From: Thermoplasmata archaeon
GTDB taxonomy: Archaea; Thermoplasmatota; Thermoplasmata; Lutacidiplasmatales; UBA184
DNA: 6,795 bases
Reading direction: 5' to 3'
Assembly: GCA_030044105.1 (NCBI GenBank)
Contig: JASHWL010000064.1
Span: forward strand, 1 to 6,795
Part shown: piece by piece, positions 1 to 5,161 of the stretch
Position numbering within the stretch: position 1 is the first letter of the stretch
Layout: every line of letters starts with the position of its first letter
Notes under the pieces: model-generated
The model's input: only the letters and a program-made list of their open reading frames with translations
Told to the model about the DNA's origin: nothing
The model's database searches: none
Position numbers and translations under genes: made by a program

Positions 1-12
1 CGGGACAGGAGC

Positions 13-33
13 AAACTGACTATAAGTCAGTTT
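13..33. promoter_or_regulatory. Perfect inverted repeat, probable TetR-family operator
   Basis: Arms AAACTGACT (13-21) and AGTCAGTTT (25-33) are exact reverse complements around the 3-base spacer ATA. The core TGACT-3-AGTCA has the size and symmetry of operators bound by TetR-family dimers, and a TetR gene starts 66 bases downstream. The spacer also creates a TATA-like string on both strands (TATAAG on plus, TTATAG on minus), so a bound dimer could also mask a promoter firing leftward. The symmetry is seen; that this regulator binds here is inferred from position. Confidence 0.72.
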
Positions 34-71
34 TCAGACCATGAGTCAGTTTAGCAGACGCAAAGTCAGTT
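25..71 (+). repeat. Tandem AGTCAGTT half-sites, about 2.4 copies of a 19-20 bp unit
   Basis: AGTCAGTT occurs at 25-32, 44-51 and 64-71, so the starts are 19 and 20 bases apart, about two helical turns, which puts the sites on one DNA face. The first two units share more than the core: AGTCAGTTT is followed in both by a CAGAC element (35-39 and 55-59). The last copy overlaps the probable TATA box of the TetR gene. This looks like an extended operator made of one palindrome plus same-orientation half-sites. Confidence 0.65.
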
Positions 72-75
72 ATAT
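70..75 (+). promoter_or_regulatory. Probable TATA box of the TetR gene
   Basis: TTATAT is centred about 26-27 bases before the ATG at 99. That is the usual archaeal TATA-to-start-site distance, so the transcript would begin at or very near the ATG and be leaderless. The preceding half-site runs into this box, so repressor binding should block TBP/TFB. Between box and gene lies a GC-only stretch with CCCGGG arms (77-82 and 88-93) and no Shine-Dalgarno sequence, which fits leaderless translation. Confidence 0.6.
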
Positions 76-98
76 CCCCGGGGGACTCCCGGGTCGCG

Positions 99-737
99 AT
101 GCCGAAGGTGCTCCCCGGGTACAAGGCCGAGGCCCGGAAGCGGATCCTCGAGACCGCGCGGGAGCTGTTCGTGCTGCGGGGCTACCGCCGGACCACCATG
201 GACGACGTCGCGGAGCGCGTGGGCGTCAGCAAGGGGACGCTGTACCTCTACTACCGCAGCAAGGTCGAACTCTTGCGGGACATCCAGGCCACCAACCGGG
301 CCCTCTCCCGGCAGTGGATGGACGAGGCGCTCGCGCAGTCCGAGAGCCCGGTGTATCGGTTCACCGACACCTTCGAGGACGTGTTCCGGCGGGCGATCGG
401 GAGCGAGGAGGTAGCCCTGTTCTTCGAGGTCCTGGGCGAGGCATCGCACGACGCGGAGATCCGCGCCGCGCTCCGGGTCGACCACCGGGAGGACCTCCGG
501 AGCCTCCAGCGGTTCCTGCGCGAACTCCAGCGCCGCGGACAGCTCGCGCCGGACGCCGACCTCGAGGTCCTTGCGTTCATGATCGTCGGACTGTTCCAGG
601 CGGCGGTCTGGGACCTGAGCCTGGGGATCGATCCGACCCGCACCCGCCGGGTGCTGCGCGCGGCGATGAATCAGATGCTCGCGCCGCCGGAGCGACCCGC
701 GGCGCGGGGGCCCCGCCGGGCGCCTGCGTCGCGCTAG
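99..737 (+). CDS. TetR/AcrR-family transcriptional regulator
   Basis: This 212-residue protein is a one-component, ligand-responsive DNA-binding regulator of normal TetR length. Residues about 10-58 form the TetR DNA-binding domain: helix 1 around KRILETARELF, then GY..TTMDDVAERVGVSKGTLYLYY (about 28-52), which contains the helix-turn-helix, followed by the typical SK.ELL. The remaining roughly 150 residues are helical and divergent, as expected for the ligand/dimer domain, so the ligand cannot be predicted. The last 20 residues are Pro/Arg/Ala-rich. No in-frame start exists upstream, and the TATA box fits a leaderless ATG at 99. The upstream repeats suggest autoregulation and perhaps control of a divergent gene beyond the left edge. 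The gene converges with the DinB-like gene, sharing the four bases of both stop codons. Confidence 0.93.
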   Translation: MPKVLPGYKAEARKRILETARELFVLRGYRRTTMDDVAERVGVSKGTLYLYYRSKVELLRDIQATNRALSRQWMDEALAQSESPVYRFTDTFEDVFRRAIGSEEVALFFEVLGEASHDAEIRAALRVDHREDLRSLQRFLRELQRRGQLAPDADLEVLAFMIVGLFQAAVWDLSLGIDPTRTRRVLRAAMNQMLAPPERPAARGPRRAPASR

Positions 738-1279
738 GCGCGCCGTCGCCGGCGGCCCGCGAGCCCGCGTCCGACGTCGATCCACGTCATGTCGGGTGGT
801 TTCACGTCGTCCTGCCAGAGGGCCCCGATGATCTCGCCGAGGTGGTGGGCCTCCTCGAACGTCGTCTGCAGCAGGGCGTCCCGGACCGTGTAGCGGCCGG
901 GCATCCAGAACACGGAGACCCGGCGGGAAAGCCGCGCGGGGGTCAGCGTCTCGACCGTGGCGTCGATCTCCGACCACACGCGGCTCGCGTAGGCGTCGAA
1001 CTCCTTCCAATCGGTGGGGCGCCGGTGCGGGTCGTCAAACAGGGCGCCGAGCTCGCGGTCGGAGTTGCGGCCCCGGACGATGAACGTCAGCCAGACCTCG
1101 TGGACGTTGAGGACGTGGACGAGCGTGTCGAACAGCGACTCGTGGCCGATCCCGCGCTTTCGGGTCGCTTCCTTCCACGGCAGCCGGCGGACCCTCCGCG
1201 CATATCGCTCGAAGAGCTCGCGATCGTAGGCGAGGATCGCCTCGGCGTCCTCGCGGGAGAATCCCAGCTTCTGCGCCAT
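734..1279 (-). CDS. DinB-like four-helix-bundle protein
   Basis: This 181-residue protein resembles the DinB/YfiT-like superfamily, metal-binding four-helix bundles that in bacteria include thiol-dependent S-transferases and damage-inducible proteins. Visible signs are a helix with LVHVLNVHEVW (residues 53-63), which carries the likely first ligand H55, and a C-terminal helix ending EEAHHLGEIIGALW (142-155), matching the usual HxxxHRGQ region. H146 fits the last ligand, but the position expected to hold the middle His is E142, giving a possible two-His/one-Glu site. A tail of five arginines precedes the end. The ATG at 1279 is preferred; an in-frame GTG at 1303 would add eight residues. It lies 45 bases after the proteasome alpha stop on the same strand and may be co-transcribed with it. 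Substrate unknown. Confidence 0.82.
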   Translation of the reverse strand: MAQKLGFSREDAEAILAYDRELFERYARRVRRLPWKEATRKRGIGHESLFDTLVHVLNVHEVWLTFIVRGRNSDRELGALFDDPHRRPTDWKEFDAYASRVWSEIDATVETLTPARLSRRVSVFWMPGRYTVRDALLQTTFEEAHHLGEIIGALWQDDVKPPDMTWIDVGRGLAGRRRRRA

Positions 1280-1324
1280 GCCGCCGCGAAGGCGCGGGGG
1301 CACCTGAAGGGTTCGGTCGGGCGC

Positions 1325-2083
1325 TCAGCGCCCGTTCGACTTGCGCTCGGGCGCGCCGATGAACGGCAGCCCCTGCACGCGGCGCGCGACCTCCGCGGTC
1401 GGCAGCCGTCGCAGCGCGCTCTCGGGCTCGAGGATCGCGGCATCGAGGGCCTCGGGTTGGAACGGCGTCGGCGAGCCCTCGGCGACCGCCTGCACCGCCA
1501 GCTTGAACGCGGCGTCCTCGGCCATCTTGTCCGAGACCTTCTCCTCGAGGAAATCGGCCACCGCGCGACGGTTGCGCCCGATCGCGTAGGCCTTCCAGCC
1601 GATCGTCGCGCCGCTCGGGTCGAGCTCGACCAGGCCGGGAGTCCGGGCGTTGAAGCCGCCGAGGAGCAGCGAGACCGCGAACGGACGCGTGCCGCCGAAC
1701 TGCGTGAACTGCTGGAGCAAGGTCCCGAGGGAGTGGCCGAGGAGGCCGTACGGGGCCGCCTCGCCGTAGGTGATGCGGTGGCGCTGCGCCTCGACCCGCA
1801 GGTACTCGACCAGGACCCGGGAGTCCGCGATGAGCCCGGCGGTCACGCATCCGAGACCGGTGTCGATGGCGAAGCTCTTCTCGATCGAGCTCGCCTCCGC
1901 GAGCGCGCTGACCGGCAGGTTCCGGTACGCGACGAACACGATCCCGGTGTCGTAGGTCACCGCGACCGCGGTGCCTCCCATCTGGATCGCCTGGAGCGCG
2001 TACTCGACCTGGAAGAGCCGCCCGTCGGGGGAGAAGACGGTGCTCGCGCGGTCGTACGCCATCTGGCCGGGTTGCATCTCCAT
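1325..2083 (-). CDS. psmA: 20S proteasome alpha subunit (divergent)
   Basis: The product is an alpha-type subunit forming the outer gating rings of the cytoplasmic 20S proteasome, where ATPase tails dock and substrates enter. It is 252 residues from the ATG at 2083, or 250 from the ATG at 2077. Numbered from 2077, the N-terminus MQPGQMAYDR carries the gate residues Y8, D9 and R10, then FSPDGRLFQVEYA (15-27) with P17 and Y26. The pocket lysine of SIEK (K67) and the GLIADSR segment are kept, as is AIG....AV..FLE. Two things are unusual: the conserved DKR-type strand is replaced by AYRNLPVSAL (50-59), and the C-terminus is about 17 residues longer than in Thermoplasma. GGAG at 2093-2096 sits nine bases before the 2083 start, which I chose; the 2077 start matches family N-termini best. 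It is divergent from the thioesterase gene and lies upstream of the DinB-like gene. A second alpha paralogue is possible. Confidence 0.92.
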   Translation of the reverse strand: MEMQPGQMAYDRASTVFSPDGRLFQVEYALQAIQMGGTAVAVTYDTGIVFVAYRNLPVSALAEASSIEKSFAIDTGLGCVTAGLIADSRVLVEYLRVEAQRHRITYGEAAPYGLLGHSLGTLLQQFTQFGGTRPFAVSLLLGGFNARTPGLVELDPSGATIGWKAYAIGRNRRAVADFLEEKVSDKMAEDAAFKLAVQAVAEGSPTPFQPEALDAAILEPESALRRLPTAEVARRVQGLPFIGAPERKSNGR

Positions 2084-2277
2084 CGCGGTACGCTCCGAGG
2101 ACGGCGCGGCCCAGCGACGGGGGGCATTTGAGCCTAAGCCCCGACCGTTCCTCGACCCCACTTGGTGGCGTTCGACCACCATGGGGCGTCGGGGCGCCTG
2201 GCCTCCGGCCGCCGCCCAAAGCCCTTAGCGGTCGCCCCGATGCCGCGGTCGGCGCCCCGTGGGCGCCGGCGGATCCG
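2084..2277. promoter_or_regulatory. Divergent psmA/thioesterase intergenic region with two inverted repeats
   Basis: This 194-base gap must hold the promoters of both flanking genes. Two exact inverted repeats are visible. TGGTGG (2163-2168) pairs with CCACCA (2176-2181) around a 7-base loop. GGCGCCC (2251-2257) pairs with GGGCGCC (2261-2267) around CGT, ending 10 bases before the thioesterase ATG. No convincing TATA box is seen. CTTAG occurs on the psmA-coding strand (around 2134-2138) and on the plus strand (2224-2228) and could be a weak element for each gene. An open frame runs through the plus strand upstream of 2278, but it lacks family similarity. Confidence 0.4.
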
Positions 2278-2790
2278 ATGGACGACCACGGCACCCGCGA
2301 GCGGGTGCGGACGGTTCGCTGGGGTGACCCGGCGCGGATCCTCGAGGCAGCCCGCACCCGATCCGGCGCGGAACTACTGGAGGAGCTCCGGACCGGGGCG
2401 CTCCCGGCGCCGCCGATCGCGGAGCTGCTCGGCATGCGGATCACCGAAGTCGCCGCCGGGCGCGCCGTCTTCGAGCTCGAGCCGGCGGAGTTCCTCTACA
2501 ACCCGCTCGGGATGGTCCACGGAGGGGTCCTCGCGACGCTCCTCGACTCGGCCATGGGGTGCGCGCTCCACGCGACCCTCCCGGCCGGCACGTCGTACAC
2601 CACCCTCGAGTTCCAGCTGCACTTCGTGCGCCCGGTCACGATGCGCGCTGGGACGATCCGGGCGGTGGGAACGCTGGTACACGGGGGCGGCACCCTCGCG
2701 ACCGCGGAGGGCCGCATCGAAGGGGGCGACGGGACGCTCTTCGCCCACGGCACGTGCTCGATGATGCTCCTGCGGCCTCGGCCGGCGTGA
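2278..2790 (+). CDS. PaaI-type hotdog-fold acyl-CoA thioesterase
   Basis: This 170-residue protein should hydrolyse the thioester of an acyl- or aryl-CoA to free acid and CoA in the cytoplasm. The hotdog core spans about residues 45-165. The PaaI signature is complete: N75 and G78 before H81-G82-G83, then VLATLLDSAMGCAL, whose D90 is the expected catalytic carboxylate. YTTLEFQLHFVRPV (107-120) is the usual central strand followed by the RPV turn. The first 40 residues are an extra helical segment not needed for the fold. The open frame continues 50 codons upstream, but that part is Pro/Gly-rich and unlike the family, so the ATG at 2278 is chosen; GGCGG at 2268-2272 is a weak ribosome site. 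A radical SAM gene follows 53 bases later with its own apparent promoter. Substrate not determinable. Confidence 0.9.
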   Translation: MDDHGTRERVRTVRWGDPARILEAARTRSGAELLEELRTGALPAPPIAELLGMRITEVAAGRAVFELEPAEFLYNPLGMVHGGVLATLLDSAMGCALHATLPAGTSYTTLEFQLHFVRPVTMRAGTIRAVGTLVHGGGTLATAEGRIEGGDGTLFAHGTCSMMLLRPRPA

Positions 2791-2811
2791 CGAGGGACGG
2801 ACGCGGCAATC

Positions 2812-2818
2812 CTTTTTA
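2812..2818 (+). promoter_or_regulatory. Probable TATA-like box of the radical SAM gene
   Basis: CTTTTTA is the only T-rich run in the 53-base gap after the thioesterase and is centred about 28 bases before the ATG at 2844, again predicting a leaderless mRNA. A short T-run can also act as an archaeal terminator, so it might end the thioesterase transcript as well. Confidence 0.5.
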
Positions 2819-2843
2819 CCGCGGGCGGCGGGTTCGGGCTCCC

Positions 2844-3983
2844 ATGGCGAGCGAGCGCCTCCATCTGCTGCCGATGGCCTCGAGCTATCGGGGCGAGCTG
2901 TCGCCCGCGTGCGTCCAGTGCAAGGAGGGCCGCAAGATGGTCCTCTTCGTCACCGGCCTCTGCCGCTTTCGCTGCTTCTACTGTCCGGTCTCCCCCAACC
3001 GCAACCAGATCGACGTGGTCTACGCCAACGAGCGGCGGGTCACGTCGGACGCGGACGTGCTCGATGAGGCGCGGGCGATCGGGGCGGCGGGCACGGGGAT
3101 CACCGGCGGCGATCCGCTCGGGGTGCCCGACCGGGTCGAGCACTACGTTCGGCTGCTGAAGGGCGAGTTCGGGGCCGAGCACAACATCCACCTGTACACG
3201 CACGAACCCCACCCCGAGAAGCTCCGGCGGCTGGCGGCGGCCGGTCTCGACGAGTTCCGCCTCCACATACCCCACTACCTGTGGGGCCCGCTCACGGGCG
3301 CGGGCGCCGCCTACCGACGCGTGCTCGAGGAGGCGCCCGCGTGGGGGATCCGCCGCGGGGTGGAGATCCCGGTCCTCCCCGAGAAGGAGGCGGAGCTGCG
3401 TCGGCTCCTCGTGGCGCTCGACGGGATCGGGGTCGACTTCGTGAACCTGAACGAGCTCGAGTTCTCCGAGACCAACGAGGACCAGCTCCACGCGCGGTCG
3501 TACCGGGTGGACCCCCGGAACGGCTGGGGGGTCCGCGGCAGCCGGGCGGTGGCCGAGCGCGTGGTCCGCGAGATGCGGCTCCGGACGCCGGTCCACTACT
3601 GCTCCTCGCGTTTCAAGGACAGCGTGCAGCTGCGCCAGCGGCTCCTGCGGCGCGCGGAACGGACCGCGCCCGCGTTCGCGGACCGGACCCCCGACGGGAC
3701 CGTGGTGCTCGGGATCGTGGAGCCCACCGGCGGAACGGACCTGGTCCGGTGGAGCCGCAGCGTCGCCCGACGGATCGGGCTCGCGCCCGGGGACTACCGC
3801 TTCGACCCGGAGCGGCGGCGTGTCGAGCTCGCCCCGGCGACCCTGCGACGGGCGGCCGTCCGCCTGCCCTGGCCTGCCTTCGAGGTCGAGGTGTACCCGA
3901 CGGCCGACGCCCTCGAGGTGGAGCGCAACCCGCTCAACTCGTCCGCCCGCACCACCACCGGGGCGGCGATCGGGGGCACGTAG
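2844..3983 (+). CDS. Radical SAM protein, COG2108-like, uncharacterised
   Basis: This 379-residue protein should bind a [4Fe-4S] cluster and S-adenosylmethionine to start radical chemistry; the reaction is unknown. The cluster motif is C40-x3-C44-x2-C47 within GLCRFRCFYCP. It is followed by TGITGGDP (84-91), the SAM-contacting GGE-like element with Asp in place of Glu. Features I recall from the archaeal family once described as related to pyruvate formate-lyase activase (COG2108) are an N-terminal C23-x2-C26 pair just before the core, VVYANE (58-63), NLNELEFSETN in the middle, HYCSS (251-255), and a C-terminal YPTADALEVERNPL. The extra cysteines may bind a second cluster or metal. The ATG at 2844 is chosen because the TATA-like box sits 28 bases before it and the N-terminal CxxC is retained. 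The last 190 bases overlap, antisense, the small Cys-protein gene. Confidence 0.9.
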   Translation: MASERLHLLPMASSYRGELSPACVQCKEGRKMVLFVTGLCRFRCFYCPVSPNRNQIDVVYANERRVTSDADVLDEARAIGAAGTGITGGDPLGVPDRVEHYVRLLKGEFGAEHNIHLYTHEPHPEKLRRLAAAGLDEFRLHIPHYLWGPLTGAGAAYRRVLEEAPAWGIRRGVEIPVLPEKEAELRRLLVALDGIGVDFVNLNELEFSETNEDQLHARSYRVDPRNGWGVRGSRAVAERVVREMRLRTPVHYCSSRFKDSVQLRQRLLRRAERTAPAFADRTPDGTVVLGIVEPTGGTDLVRWSRSVARRIGLAPGDYRFDPERRRVELAPATLRRAAVRLPWPAFEVEVYPTADALEVERNPLNSSARTTTGAAIGGT

Positions 3984-4165
3984 CCCTCATCGCAGAGGTG
4001 GCCTCCCCACGTGAGATAGCGTCGGTCACCGCGCCGATGCTTGATCGAGCAGGGTCCCCAGCCGTCGTCCTCCGCCCCGTACCACATCGGGCAGTCCCGA
4101 CAGTGCAGGGTGGTGGCGCGGCCGGCTCGTCCCGCGGACTCCGGGCGCGACGCGGTCTGGCTCAT
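3794..4165 (-). CDS. Small four-cysteine (zinc-ribbon-like) protein coupled to folD
   Basis: This is a 123-residue frame with no named family that I recognise. Residues about 20-65 look like a real small domain: LHCRDCPMWYG, an acidic EDD, WGPCSIKHRRGDRRYLTWGGHLCDEGYVPP. Cysteines 22, 25, 39 and 58, with H21 and H56 near, could bind Zn or an Fe-S cluster. The stretch is rich in W, Y, G and charged residues, unlike shadow frames in GC-rich DNA. Residues from about 66 on are Ser/Arg/Ala-rich, low in complexity, and lie antisense to the conserved end of the radical SAM gene; they are probably unconserved read-through. The ATG overlaps the folD stop as ATGA, strongly suggesting translational coupling. 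The start and domain are well supported; the long C-terminal tail is not. Confidence 0.68.
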   Translation of the reverse strand: MSQTASRPESAGRAGRATTLHCRDCPMWYGAEDDGWGPCSIKHRRGDRRYLTWGGHLCDEGYVPPIAAPVVVRADELSGLRSTSRASAVGYTSTSKAGQGRRTAARRRVAGASSTRRRSGSKR

Positions 4166-5052
4166 GGCGGGGCCGGTCCTCCGTGGAGGAGATCACGGGC
4201 GCGCACCGCCCCATCCATGAGCTCGGCGACGGTCACGGGCCCGACCCCGCCCGGCACCGGGGTGAGCCCTCCGGCCCACCCTTCGAGCGAGGCCGCGTCC
4301 GCATCGCCGGCCGCCCGGCTCCCGCCCGGGGCGGAGGCGTCCGGAACGCTCGCGAGCCCCACGTCGATGACGTACGCCCCGCGCGGGACGACCGCGCGGT
4401 CCAGGAGCCCGGGATGTCCGACGCAGGAGAAGATCGTGCGCGCGTCGGCGAGCGCCCGGCCGAGGTCCGCCGTGCGCGAGTGCGCGACCGTCACGGTCGC
4501 GTTCACCCCCTCTGCGCGGCCGGCCAGCGCGAGCGCGAGGGGGAGCCCCACGGTCTCCGAGCGACCGATCACGGCGACGCGCTCCCCCTCGATGGGGGCC
4601 CGGTAGTGGCGGGCGATGGCGAGCGCCGCCCGGGCGACCGCCGGCACGTGGGTCGGGCGTTGGCCCACCAGCCGCCCGAGATTCACGGCCCCCACGCCGT
4701 CGACGTCCTTCTCCGCGCGGAGCGCGGCGATGGCGGCCGAGAAGTCGTAGGGGCTGGGGAGCGGATGCTCGAGGAGCACCGCGTCGACCGCAGGGTCCGC
4801 GTCCAGCCCCCGAAGTCGCTCCACAAGCGCGCCCGGGCCGTCTTCGGGAGCGATCGCCTCCTCGCGGAAGCCGACGCCGACCGACGCGGCGGCCCGCGCC
4901 TGTCGCTTCAGGTAGAAACGGAACGGGCTGTCGACGTCCCGATGGACGCTGACGAGCAGCGGAGGGCGGCCCGCCGGACCGGCGCGTGCCCGGGCCCGGG
5001 TGGCCTCGTCGATCGCCGCGGCGACGGGGCGGCCTTCGAGACGCTCGGTCAC
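4162..5052 (-). CDS. folD: FolD: methylene-tetrahydrofolate dehydrogenase/cyclohydrolase, altered active site
   Basis: The family oxidises 5,10-methylene-tetrahydrofolate to methenyl-tetrahydrofolate with NAD(P)+, then hydrolyses it to 10-formyl-tetrahydrofolate. At 296 residues it has normal length. Kept features are KDVDG (115-119) with the catalytic Asp D118, the dinucleotide loop GRSETVGLP (163-171), ATVTVAHSRT (185-194) and GGLTPVPGGVGPVTVAEL (261-278). Altered features are the YxxxK motif, which reads Y47-L-K-R-Q51 so the essential lysine aligns with Gln, and the usual QLPLP, which reads EHPLP (95-99) so the folate-site Gln is Glu. FHPYN after KDVDG reads VGAVN. The dehydrogenase half may work while the cyclohydrolase step is doubtful. 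The GTG at 5052 is chosen: the family N-terminus starts here and a TATA-like box lies about 27 bases upstream. It is followed by the Cys-protein gene through an ATGA overlap. Confidence 0.92.
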   Translation of the reverse strand: MTERLEGRPVAAAIDEATRARARAGPAGRPPLLVSVHRDVDSPFRFYLKRQARAAASVGVGFREEAIAPEDGPGALVERLRGLDADPAVDAVLLEHPLPSPYDFSAAIAALRAEKDVDGVGAVNLGRLVGQRPTHVPAVARAALAIARHYRAPIEGERVAVIGRSETVGLPLALALAGRAEGVNATVTVAHSRTADLGRALADARTIFSCVGHPGLLDRAVVPRGAYVIDVGLASVPDASAPGGSRAAGDADAASLEGWAGGLTPVPGGVGPVTVAELMDGAVRARDLLHGGPAPP

Positions 5053-5075
5053 AGGCGGGCGTCGAGCCCCGCGCG

Positions 5076-5083
5076 ATAGATAA
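5076..5083 (-). promoter_or_regulatory. Probable TATA box of folD
   Basis: Read on the minus strand this is TTATCTAT, the only AT-rich run upstream of folD. Its centre is about 27-28 bases before the GTG at 5052, so transcription should start at the start codon and the message be leaderless. No Shine-Dalgarno sequence lies before the GTG. Confidence 0.6.
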
Positions 5084-5090
5084 CGAACGA

Positions 5091-5121
5091 CTCCGGAAGC
5101 GCGGGGCGCCCCTCCGGAGCG
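5091..5121. promoter_or_regulatory. Composite palindrome between the folD and lon promoters
   Basis: CTCCGGAAGCG (5091-5101) and CTCCGGAGCG (5112-5121) are near-identical direct repeats starting 21 bases apart. The second contains the perfect 8-base palindrome CTCCGGAG. Between them lies GGGGCGCCCC (5103-5112), a perfect 10-base palindrome. The block is immediately upstream of the folD TATA box and about 40 bases before the lon TATA box, so a bound factor could affect both. The repeats are exact in the sequence; the regulatory role is inferred, and GC-rich DNA produces short palindromes easily. Confidence 0.45.
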
Positions 5122-5161
5122 TCCCATACGGGCGAGGGAACGGGGGCGGGGACCGAAGGGA

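Noticed and set aside
13..71. CRISPR array or mobile-element terminal repeat at the left end
   Set aside because: The repeated core is only 8-9 bases, spacers are about 11 bases and share sequence, and no cas gene or transposase is present; an operator array next to a TetR gene explains it better.
66..1010. Minus-strand frame antisense to the TetR gene and overlapping the DinB-like gene
   Set aside because: Low-complexity Arg/Pro/Gly-rich translation, no motif, and in conflict with the well-supported TetR gene.
41..2131. Long plus-strand open frame of nearly 700 codons
   Set aside because: It overlaps the TetR gene in another frame and runs antisense to the DinB-like and proteasome genes, which have clear family motifs. 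Its translation is Arg/Gly/Pro/Ala-rich with no recognisable domain; such frames are common shadows in GC-rich DNA.
2128..2277. 50-codon N-terminal extension of the thioesterase
   Set aside because: Pro/Gly-rich and outside the hotdog family; the ATG at 2278 already gives a complete domain with an extra helix.
2813..2817. T-run as a transcription terminator after the thioesterase gene
   Set aside because: Five T's could end archaeal transcription, but the position 28 bases before the next ATG fits a TATA-like promoter element better; kept only as an alternative.
3281..4606. Plus-strand frame across the radical SAM 3' end, Cys-protein and folD
   Set aside because: Arg/Gly/Pro-rich shadow frame that conflicts with three better-supported genes.
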